NCBI GenBank assembly: GCA_946811185.2
Contig: OX328113.1
Coordinates: 3,968,001-4,032,000, forward strand
Reading direction: 5' to 3'
Length of the DNA stretch: 64,000 nucleotides
DNA from: Hippopus hippopus
Taxonomy: Eukaryota; Mollusca; Bivalvia; Cardiida; Cardiidae
Made by a program: the position numbers and the translations under genes. Below are positions 7,893 through 14,777 of the stretch, in pieces; position 1 is the first letter of the stretch; each line of letters opens with the position of its first letter. The notes beneath the pieces were generated by a model. The model saw nothing but the letters and a program-made list of their open reading frames with translations, made no database searches and was not told the DNA's origin.

Positions 7893-8834
7893 TTAAGAAA
7901 ACTGTGAATAGAGATCGTCGGCTAATGTAGTGGCTGTAGATAAAGATGAATCCACGGGAACAGATCTTCCTTTCCCAAGGTGGAGCACCTCATTTTTGTC
8001 GTCAAAATTATATCTCCCCGTATCAACGTTGTGTTTCACCATATCATAAAGCATTCGTTTATATTTTTTTAACCCTTTTTTATGTTTAGCTAATGTCTTT
8101 GGAGACCACGTGCTGGAGGGGATTTCTTGAAACGATAATTTTTTACCTGGTAATATGAATCTTGAATACTTTCTTTCGTAATCCTGCAGTTTTTTTCTCA
8201 TTCTTTCCTCTTCGGATTTCGGATACTGTTGATGTTCTGAAATGTTGCTTCCTACAGAACTTCGTTTTCGGGTAGTAACAAATCTTTCATCAATCGTAAT
8301 TGGGGCATGCTTCTTTGGTGGTGAATTCTTCTTCTTTGGAGATTTTTTCTTTGGTGGAGCACGCTTTCTTGGAGTAAGCTTTTTTGGAGATTTCTTCTTT
8401 GTTGGAGATTTTTTCTTTTTCGGAGACTTCTTCTTTTGCGGAGCACGCTTTCGTGGAACACGTTTTCGATTTTGTCTTTCAGCTCCAAATTTTCTGATGG
8501 TTTTTGTTCCATCCCATCTCAGCAAACTTCTGATAATCACACCACCTAGAAATCCACCCCCTCCAGGTTTTAAAATGATTTTACGTTTACTTTCCTCATC
8601 TATGGACGGATCTGCTAGCTGTTCAATATCTGCTCTATGTTTTGTCATGTACGTTATGGTTTGTTTTGGTAATTTGATTTTATTTTCGATGATGTTTTGC
8701 GCAGCTAATGTAAACCATTTTAAAATTTCTTTTAATCCTGCTTTTAACACAGCTTCTCTTTCATGTTTATCGGTTTGTTGACTTAAATTTCGCAAAGCAA
8801 CTAAAACCGATCTTGGTGTAGGTGGTAAGTCCAT
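7893..8834 (-). CDS. Basic Polinton protein with H1-like SPKK repeat tract
   Basis: A 313-residue protein. Residues about 20-105 are a paralogue of the small basic protein at 7423-7785 (VLKAGLKEILKW, HRADIEQLAD, PGGGGFLGG). Residues 122-177 are a very basic tract with repeated KSPKK, KSPTKK and RKRAP units, similar to the SPKK motifs by which histone H1 and sperm histones bind AT-rich minor grooves. Residues 205-313 form a separate domain with YERKYSRFILPGKK, KKYKRMLYDMV and a conserved-looking C-terminal end. Condensing the element genome in a particle is the natural inference. The long plus-strand frame at 8242-8781 is only the antisense of the basic tract. A TATAAAT sequence on the minus strand near 8868 could be its promoter. 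Confidence 0.65.
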   Translation of the reverse strand: MDLPPTPRSVLVALRNLSQQTDKHEREAVLKAGLKEILKWFTLAAQNIIENKIKLPKQTITYMTKHRADIEQLADPSIDEESKRKIILKPGGGGFLGGVIIRSLLRWDGTKTIRKFGAERQNRKRVPRKRAPQKKKSPKKKKSPTKKKSPKKLTPRKRAPPKKKSPKKKNSPPKKHAPITIDERFVTTRKRSSVGSNISEHQQYPKSEEERMRKKLQDYERKYSRFILPGKKLSFQEIPSSTWSPKTLAKHKKGLKKYKRMLYDMVKHNVDTGRYNFDDKNEVLHLGKGRSVPVDSSLSTATTLADDLYSQFS

Positions 8835-8938
8835 GTTTACTCACGGATGGGTATCATAAAAATGATTTATATTTAAAAATGTAATTCTCTTTTAAAGCAA
8901 GAACTTTTGCATAAAAAACTTTTCTTAAAGAAACTTTT

Positions 8939-9610
8939 TTAAGCAGAAGAATAAATAACAGGTCCTCTTTCATTACCTTGTGTATACCAACGGTAAAATA
9001 TATCTGTTCGGAGTCTTAATTCTTTGTTTGTTTGTGAATGAAAATCTACGACTAGATATCCATGGTCCGACAATGTAGCATCTTCATAAGCAGGTACCAA
9101 ATGTGGGGCTTGCATTTGTCGAGCTAATGTTTTAATCTGATTCTTATCTCGTTCATTTCGAAATAAAATCATGTATCTAGAATTAAGGCTAATGGTTCGA
9201 CTCGATTTCGATTGTTGAAACATATTTTGCGTGATGTAAATCACACTTGCATTACGATGATGACCTTTTCTTGTAAACCAAAGTTTAATTTTTTCCTCAT
9301 CTTTTTCCCCCAACATGTCATCAAAGACGATTAAATGTGGTATGGATACATCACTGACAATTTCGTTTTCGTCGTCAGGAATCCCCTCCACGAATTTTAT
9401 CAATTCAAATTGTGAATTAAACTTTTCCTGCATAACACTGTAGGCATGTTGCCATTCTTTGTAACACCAAACAACTCTTTCAGGAACGATGTTGAACAAG
9501 TCTTCTCGATACTCAATTAATTTATGAACGAACTCTGTTTTTCCACAACCGCTCGGCCCTGTGATGAAAATATTACAAGGATGTTGAAATAATATGGATT
9601 GTACATCCAT
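8939..9610 (-). CDS. Genome-packaging ATPase (FtsK/HerA, A32-like)
   Basis: A 223-residue ATPase. Walker A is GPSGCGKT (residues 18-25) and Walker B is LIVFDD (residues 93-98, with Asp97-Asp98). A candidate sensor/arginine region follows in VIYITQNMFQQ and SRTISLNSRYMILF. This layout is that of the A32-like packaging ATPase shared by Polintons, virophages and large DNA viruses, which drives DNA into the capsid. The frame is intact and of usual length (200-260 residues). It is the first intact gene after the polymerase remnant, with about 60 non-coding bases of AT-rich DNA upstream of its ATG. Confidence 0.93.
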   Translation of the reverse strand: MDVQSILFQHPCNIFITGPSGCGKTEFVHKLIEYREDLFNIVPERVVWCYKEWQHAYSVMQEKFNSQFELIKFVEGIPDDENEIVSDVSIPHLIVFDDMLGEKDEEKIKLWFTRKGHHRNASVIYITQNMFQQSKSSRTISLNSRYMILFRNERDKNQIKTLARQMQAPHLVPAYEDATLSDHGYLVVDFHSQTNKELRLRTDIFYRWYTQGNERGPVIYSSA

Positions 9611-9672
9611 TTTTTACTTTACTCTTTAAAGGCTAATGATAAAATGATAACATCATTGAAAATGAAAGCATT

Positions 9673-9697
9673 TTTATTGAACAGAACTAAACAATGA
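9673..9697 (-). terminator. Poly(A) signal and shared 3-prime motif after the polymerase remnant
   Basis: The minus strand carries AATAAA within a 25-base stretch nearly identical to that at 1205-1229 after the protease gene. It lies between the polymerase remnant and the ATPase and probably ends the polymerase transcript. Confidence 0.45.
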
Positions 9698-9839
9698 AAC
9701 ATTTTTTGCAATGCAACATAAAAAATTTCCTTGACAATGAAAAAAATCATAAGGAAACATTTTTTTACAATACAGCGTAAAATACATTTTCTTGACAATG
9801 AAAAAATTCACACTGAAATATTTTTTTACAATGCAAATT

Positions 9840-10475
9840 CGCAAAATACCACGAGTTTCACATTTGTCTTCATATTCCGTAATGTCTTTGTGCAATTGCT
9901 CTTTCTGAGTCTGATTGACACCGATCTGGATAACCACTGCCTTCTTGCTTAATTTTCAAGAAATTGGTCACATAACCTTTAAAGAACTGATCTGACATAG
10001 AATTGAAATGCCAAATTTCATACACTTGCAATAATCGATAACCGCAGTCAAGAGCCTTGAATAATTCAAAAGTGACCCAAGTTCCGACCAAAGCCCTCTT
10101 TTCTTCACCATGGCTACAAATACTTGAACTTTCTTCTGCACATTTCATACAGAGTGGAAACATCATTTTGTTGTTACAGTGAACTGGGAGAACGGGGTGA
10201 AACAAATCAGTTGGAGGCAAAACTTTGCATTTGATTAAGCCCTCATATTGTCGAATATTGTTCATGTCAATATTCTCAGCAGACAAAATTTCTGGCTGAC
10301 CTACAGGATAGGATTTGTGTTTACAAACATAAGGGTCCAGAGAACAGATATCAATGTACTTGATTTCCTTCTTGCTTTTTTCATCAACATCAGGAACGCG
10401 ATAATAGGCCACGGGAGCTTCGCATTTTTCCTGCGATCTCTTGGCAGTCTGGGAACTTAAACAACACCGTGCCAA
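9840..10475 (-). pseudogene. Remnant of protein-primed family-B DNA polymerase (pPolB), truncated and frameshifted
   Basis: The frame 9870-10475 (201 codons) contains the palm motif A region of a Polinton pPolB: IDICSLDPY at residues 41-49, then YPVGQPEIL, then GTWVTFELFKALDCGYRLL with YEIWHF, then FLKIKQEGSGYP. In this family motif A normally has Tyr where this copy has Asp (residue 47), a change at the residue that excludes ribonucleotides. After residue about 180 the similarity moves to another frame (9674-9937 frame), so there is a frameshift near 9925. The exonuclease and terminal-protein parts upstream and the motif B and C (catalytic Asp) parts downstream are absent. A full gene would need about 3 kb and under 2 kb is available here. 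It cannot encode an active polymerase. Confidence 0.8.
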
Positions 10476-10519
10476 CTCAGTGGAAACGCCGTTTAGTGTG
10501 ACAAGGGGTTAAATCACAA

Positions 10520-10610
10520 TATGTTAGCGTCTATTGCTATAAATAGACCATTGGTTAGAGGTACACTACGTCAGCGTCTAGTAGTGAAGCGTATTTTTTA
10601 TAAATAGCTC
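10520..10610 (+). promoter_or_regulatory. Two TATAAATAG boxes in a local direct repeat
   Basis: GCTATAAATAGACC (about 10536-10549) and TTTATAAATAGCTC (about 10597-10610) each follow a GTYAGCGTCTA motif, so the unit is duplicated with about 60 bases spacing. The second box is about 65 bases upstream of the zinc-knuckle ORF at 10672. A plus-strand promoter is likely from the sequence, but the transcript is unknown. Confidence 0.45.
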
Positions 10611-10671
10611 TATACGCTGTACTATCAGCTACAGAGTTTTAGATCAAGCGACGCTCGACAAACGATATCGG

Positions 10672-10800
10672 ATGAATGGTGAGAGAACAAATATTTGTTT
10701 TACGTGCAACGAAGCAGGACATTGGTCCAGAAATTGTCCAAAAAAGAAAATCAGACAGGAACATTTGTTTTTTTGTCTACGTGAACCCACACAGTCATGA
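10672..10800 (+). CDS. Short ORF with one CCHC zinc knuckle
   Basis: A 42-codon frame on the plus strand, opposite to the main gene block, encodes CFTCNEAGHWSRNC, a perfect C-x2-C-x4-H-x4-C zinc knuckle of the type that binds single-stranded nucleic acid in Gag and related proteins. Two TATAAATAG boxes lie upstream. After the TGA at 10798-10800 the same frame stays open to 10934 with basic residues, so the original protein may have been longer and the stop may be a later mutation. Its location in the gap left by the missing polymerase suggests that it is either an accessory gene or a fragment. The single motif is convincing, but the status as a gene is uncertain. Confidence 0.45.
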   Translation: MNGERTNICFTCNEAGHWSRNCPKKKIRQEHLFFCLREPTQS

Positions 10801-11243
10801 CATCGAAATTTCACCATCGTTTTACAACGTTGTCGATCTCCAACATACGAAATTCGTCGGGACACTACATTCATTCTACAACGAAAATACATGGAAAACA
10901 AGTTCACTACAGACTACAATATCACCGGTTGAAAATCAGACCGTAGACATGCAGTCCGACACAACGGATATCACCGATTCAAAAAATCTGCAAAATAACA
11001 GAACAGGCAGAGAAAAAAATATCTACAAGCGATAATCTAAGAAAACAACAAACTTTGGATCTAAAAGAGGAGAAAAAAGCAAAACAACGAAAAGAAGAAA
11101 AAACGAGTAACAAAGAACTGTTTCTTTTGCAAATCAACAAAACATTTCCCATACTCTATCAGACATCTGCTTGCGCAGTGGGGGTAGACAAGAATTCGAA
11201 CCATACTGGAACAAATATGATTTTATGTAAAAATATCGCTGGG

Positions 11244-11270
11244 TTTTATAGCTTTACAGGAGGATTGAAC
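11244..11270 (-). promoter_or_regulatory. Minus-strand promoter block matching the TIR promoters
   Basis: On the minus strand GTTCAATCCTCC is followed 8 bases later by TATAAAA, the same pair as in both TIRs. It points towards the polymerase remnant and is the likely start of the polymerase transcript. Confidence 0.5.
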
Positions 11271-11400
11271 TGATTGACTCATGACGTCATTTTTCCTATG
11301 TTTTTCCCGCATCGCCGTTTCATGCTGTTTTTACCACTCCTAACTCAGTGTCACACAGTACAATCCTGGTGTTTCCCGTCAGGTCCGCGCTCTTTAAAAA

Positions 11401-11426
11401 TTTCAATCCTCCTTAAACGTATAAAA
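11401..11426 (+). promoter_or_regulatory. Right-TIR promoter block: TTTCAATCCTCC plus TATAAAA
   Basis: TTTCAATCCTCC is followed by GTATAAAAA about 7 bases later, 110 bases upstream of the ATG at 11536. Between them GGAAGCAGTATCAATAT is repeated about three times (11480-11535). Confidence 0.55.
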
Positions 11427-11535
11427 ACCCAGGGTTATTTCCATACATTCATCATTTTTGACTCTCAGCTAACGAACACTTCGAAAGCGGTATCAATATT
11501 CGGAAGCAGTATCAATATTCGGAAGCAGTATCAAT

Positions 11536-11841
11536 ATGGAGGAGATAAATTATCAACTACGTGAGGCTCTCCAAGACTATTTGAATGCAGGTCAACAGTT
11601 ATTACAACTAAACACTCATTTCGTAGGAGAGGAGGAACAAAACCAACTACAACGTATAACACAGCCATACAAAGATCTCGGTGAAAGATTAGTTCAACTA
11701 TTTTTAAAGGCAACACCGGATGTCATTTTGGTTGATATCGAATTTTGGAGGAAGATTACTTTCGATAATGGAGCAATGGTAATCAGAAAAAGAGTTGAAG
11801 CATGCCCCATTTGTCAAGCGAATTTCGGATGCTGTCATTAG
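11536..11841 (+). CDS. Small TIR-encoded helical protein with C-terminal Cys motif
   Basis: A 101-residue protein carried in the terminal repeat and read outward. Residues 1-55 are predicted helical (LREALQDYLNAGQQLLQL), residues 56-75 are hydrophobic, and the end has CPIC (90-93) and CCH (99-101), which could form a metal site. I do not recognise the family. The left-TIR copy keeps the first 50 residues and then is broken, so only this copy is complete. A TATA-type promoter lies upstream and three histone-type stem-loops follow the stop at 52, 76 and 100 bases. Genes inside terminal repeats are present in two copies per element and are often regulatory; that role is inference. Confidence 0.6.
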   Translation: MEEINYQLREALQDYLNAGQQLLQLNTHFVGEEEQNQLQRITQPYKDLGERLVQLFLKATPDVILVDIEFWRKITFDNGAMVIRKRVEACPICQANFGCCH

Positions 11842-11892
11842 AAGTGGAAAAAACAACGTGAGACGAAAAAAACACAGCTTCCAAAACAAAAC

Positions 11893-11956
11893 AGCCCTTT
11901 TAAGGGCTAACCCAACAGTTCTTTTCAGAGCTAACCCAACAGTCCTTTTCAGGGCT
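11893..11956 (+). terminator. Three histone-type 3-prime stem-loops after the TIR gene
   Basis: AGCCCT-TTTA-AGGGCT (11893-11908), AGTTCT-TTTC-AGAGCT (11917-11932, one G-U pair) and AGTCCT-TTTC-AGGGCT (11941-11956, one G-U pair). Each has a six-pair stem, a four-base loop of the histone type (TTTA or TTTC), a U-A closing pair, A/C-rich DNA before and AACC after. The second and third keep pairing through wobble pairs, which argues for a selected structure. Confidence 0.68.
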
Positions 11957-12084
11957 AACCATTTACCACGAAAGTTCTATCTTCAAGATGCCAGACGAAA
12001 GTTCTACCTTCAAGCTGTCAGACGAAAGTTCTATCTTCAAGTTGTCATTTCTTCAAATTGTCACAGCTCTTTTCAAATTGTCAC

Positions 12085-12420
12085 AGCTCTTTTCAGAGCT
12101 AACCCAACAGTCCTTTTCAGGACTAACCATCTACCACGAAAGATCTATCTTCAAGATGTCAGACGAAAGTTCTACCTTCAAGCTGTCAGACGAAAGTTCT
12201 ATCTTCAAGTTGTCATTTCTTCAAATTGTCACAGCTCTTTTCAGAGCTAACCCAACAGTCCTTTTCAGGACTAACCATCTACCACGAAAGATCTATCTTC
12301 AAGATGTCAGACGAAAGTTCTACCTTCAAGCTGCCAGACGAAAGTTCTATCTTCAAGTTGTCATTTCTTCAAATTGTCACAGCTCTTTTCAGAGCTAACC
12401 CAACAGTCCTTTTCAGGACT
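12085..12420 (+). repeat. 148-base tandem units, each with two histone-type stem-loops and CGAAAG motifs
   Basis: Stem-loops lie at 12085-12100, 12109-12124, 12233-12248, 12257-12272, 12381-12396 and 12405-12420. The pairs alternate AGCTCT/AGAGCT and AGTCCT/AGGACT and repeat every 148 bases. Each second stem-loop is followed about 13 bases later by CGAAAG(A), the spacing at which histone pre-mRNAs carry the purine-rich element bound by U7 snRNA. Between stem-loops, CGAAAGTTCTA(T/C)CTTCAAG is repeated three times per unit. The long frames across this array are by-products of the repeats. Confidence 0.68.
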
Positions 12421-12924
12421 AACCATCTACCACGAAAGTTCTATCTTTCTTTTAGAAGAGATACACTCCAAAAGAGTTATACTCCAGAGAGTTATACTGC
12501 AAAGAGTAAGAATCATTCATAGATGCAGAAAAAGACTAAGTCCAACTCAATGGTCAGGCAATTAGAAAGAGAGAAAATCATACATAGGGCAAAAAAAACT
12601 AAGTACAACTCAGTGCTCAGACATTTAGAAAGAGAACAAATCATTCATAGGGTGAAAAAAAACTAAGTCCAACTCAATGGTCAGGCTTTTAGAAAGAGAG
12701 AAAATCATACATAGGTGAAGAAAAAACTAAGTCCAACTCAGTGATATAGGATAAATTTCCTTTTAGAAAAGAGAAATCATTCATAGAGATGCAGAAAAAA
12801 GTCTAAGTCCATCTCACTGATCAGGCAATTAGAAAGAGAAAAAATCATCCATAGGGTGAAAAAACTAAGTCCAACTCAGTGATCTGACCATTTTTACCCA
12901 ACCTGTCAGTCATAAGGCCTGCAC

Positions 12925-13104
12925 TTTGAATGCTAAATCCCTCTCAGGGTAGAGAGCCTAGGAAAAACTCCCCCCTTTTCCCTTTTTTGCAAAAAATTCC
13001 GCTCAGGGTAGAGAGCCTGGTCAATTTTTGTCCGCGGTTGCTGTCCAAACGGCCGCCATTTTGAATGCTAAATCCCTCTCAGGGAAGAGAGCCTAGGGAC
13101 AAAA
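12925..13104. repeat. Direct repeat with CTCTC/GAGAG hairpins next to the Polinton end
   Basis: TTTGAATGCTAAATCCCTCT followed by CAGGGWAGAGAGCCTAGG occurs at 12925-12962 and 13060-13097 (135 bases apart). A shorter copy of the second half (GCTCAGGGTAGAGAGCCTGG) is at 13001-13020. CTCTC and GAGAG can pair around the CAGGGWA loop. It may be the outermost part of the transposon or flanking DNA. Confidence 0.5.
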
Positions 13105-13175
13105 TAAAAAAAAATCTTTCGGGGACAGCAAATAGGGCCCCATTTTTGTCAGGGACGGTGATATAGGGCACTCAG

Positions 13176-13229
13176 GGACGGTAGCATAGTGCACTACCCA
13201 GGCCGGGGTAGTGCACTATGCTACCGTCC
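13176..13229. repeat. Perfect 24+24 bp palindrome with 6-base spacer
   Basis: The arms 13176-13199 and 13206-13229 are exact reverse complements. The spacer is AGGCCG. A partial copy (GGGACGGTGATATAGGGCAC) precedes it by about 23 bases. It lies about 280 bases outside the recognisable TIR. Confidence 0.8.
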
Positions 13230-14287
13230 TATACTACTTCCAGCCAATTAATTCAGCTGATCAATCAAGCCGATCTTCTCGCTGATCAAATCAATCAAAC
13301 CAATCAAACCAATCAGTCTATCAATCAATTTGTCACAAGATTTATGCCCTCTTAAGATCCTGCCTGGTCTAATCCCTTGATGAGTGCGTCAACCTTTTTC
13401 CAGAACTACTTCCATCATGAGGTAAGGTTTCCAGAACTGGATTAATATAAGTTTTAAGAACTATATTTGTTACAGTATGTATAATTAATTTGAGCTGCGC
13501 ACTGGCAAAACAGGGCTAATTGCATCTCTGTGCTGCAATATATAGAGCAAGTCATCACATAATTATAAATCCTTAAAATCCATTTTGTCTAACAACCCAC
13601 AGTATTCTGAGGTAGAATGGCCCTTGGAAATGCAGAAATTTGACTGAAAGCAAAAACGGCTGGGACTGCGCCAGCTGACCCAGTTAATACTTTTTGCAGA
13701 TGCATTAACTTTTTCAATACCATAGACGATACCAGAAGCTTCTGTGGACAGTGTAGATCAAGATCAGACTGCACAGAATGTGCAGTCTGATCTCTGATCA
13801 GCACTGTCCACTGCTACAGTCTAGATTATGACCGAACTATCTCTTGATCTTGCAGAGGAAATGTATTTTTAGCCTTTCAGAAAATGCAATTTATTTATTC
13901 AGTAATGAAAGAGTTAAGCCCCTTTGTACACAGCATGGCCCATATGTTAAAACTAAATGAACTTAACTTCATACTCTGTATAGATTTATTTTGTTTCAGC
14001 AAAGCAAGCAGAGTTGGTCTTGATCTACACTTAAAGGCAACTATAATGGTGAAAGACACTTTAAGAGTCAAGCAGTAAGTTAGTAAGTCAGTTTTTATTT
14101 GCACATTCTGGATGGCACAAATTTCACAAAATCAAGAAATTTCAGACATTTTTTTTACGGGGTGTAACAATTGAAAAAAACGCAATAAGCATTTATTCAA
14201 TCTGTGTCACGGAAACTTTTAACAAAAGTCTAAAAAGAAAAGATCAGTGTAAATTGTAATGCTGTATTTGGATGGGAAAAAAAACTG
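13230..14287. other. Intergenic DNA with short repeats, no gene seen
   Basis: Holds a CAATCAAT-type microsatellite (13250-13335), a fragment of the AGCCTGCGCA palindromic MITE family (about 13489-13700) and a foldback unit around 13735-13820 in which TCAGACTGCACA and TGTGCAGTCTGA face each other. No open frame with recognisable protein was found. Confidence 0.55.
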
Positions 14288-14358
14288 TGCATCGGCCGGG
14301 AATCGAACCCGGGCCGCCCGCGTGGCAGGCGAGCATTCTACCACTGAACCACCGATGC
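14288..14358 (-). tRNA. tRNA-Gly (anticodon GCC)
   Basis: The minus strand folds as a standard 71-base tRNA: acceptor GCATCGG pairs with CCGATGC, A-box TGGTTCAGTGGTAGAATG, anticodon loop with GCC (CTGCCAC), B-box GGTTCGATTCC and discriminator A. The acceptor and T stems pair without mismatch. Unlike the tRNA-derived SINEs in this window, no SINE body follows it, so it is taken as a true gene. Confidence 0.95.
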
Positions 14359-14659
14359 GATGTAATATGTTGATGCTAATATTTTATTTAAATTTTAATT
14401 TCCAACTTTTGCTAATTATTGATCGTTTGTTCGCTTTCTGACAAATGTAGTACATATATAAGCATCTTTTTTTTATGAGCTGTTGATCGTTAGTGCATAA
14501 AAATTTTGAAAATTTATGTCAAAGTCAAAACTTGCGACAGATTAAAGCAGGAAACCAATCATAACTGCATGTATTTATTGTCATAGATAAAGCAGAGAAC
14601 CAACCACTAACTTTGGGGAATCCCTCTCGTTCCTCGTGACACGTTGTTTTGAAGTCTAG

Positions 14660-14678
14660 CCAATGAGCGTTAGACACG
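14660..14678 (+). promoter_or_regulatory. ER-stress-element-like site upstream of PDIA6
   Basis: CCAAT, nine bases, then ACACG: one base off the ER stress element CCAAT-N9-CCACG that binds NF-Y and ATF6. It lies about 100 bases upstream of the PDIA6 start codon, where such sites sit in chaperone genes of the ER. Induction by unfolded proteins would be expected but is not shown. Confidence 0.42.
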
Positions 14679-14777
14679 ATCTAGTACGGGACTCCTACCG
14701 ACGATTGAGAAGTTCAGAGCAAGTAGTCACTTAATTTGTTGTGAAAAGTAGAGTCAAACGAAGATCACAGATAAAAG

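Larger units (their letters stand above)
1..12895 (-). mobile_element. Maverick/Polinton-type virus-like DNA transposon, left end outside the window
   Basis: The element is recognised from its gene set: retroviral-type integrase, packaging ATPase, adenain-like protease, double-jelly-roll-type capsid protein and a fragment of protein-primed family-B DNA polymerase, all on the minus strand and packed with gaps of mostly under 120 bases. It is flanked by long inverted repeats (1-1060 and about 11385-12895) that share a small helical gene, a promoter block and tandem repeats. Position 1 matches about 12655 of the right repeat, so roughly 240 bases or more of the left end are missing. The outer right limit is set where the period of the subterminal repeats stops and is not exact. 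I cannot see a target duplication because the left flank is absent. Divergence between the two terminal repeats, in copy number and in indels, says that the insertion is not recent. Confidence 0.92.
11385..12895. repeat. Right terminal inverted repeat of the Polinton
   Basis: Inverted copy of 1-1060 plus the part missing at the left edge. It contains, outward, the promoter block (11401-11426), the small helical gene (11536-11841), stem-loops and 148-base tandem units (11893-12420), and subterminal repeats with AAGTCCAACTCA recurring about every 60-75 bases (12530-12895). At 1.5 kb it is at the long end for Polintons. Confidence 0.85.

Noticed and set aside
8242..8781. 179-codon plus-strand frame rich in Phe and Gly
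   Set aside because: It is the antisense of the Lys/Pro SPKK tract of the 7893-8834 gene.
12085..12420. Regular repeats considered as a CRISPR array
   Set aside because: Units repeat entirely with no unique spacers, contain nested stem-loops, and the DNA is eukaryotic.
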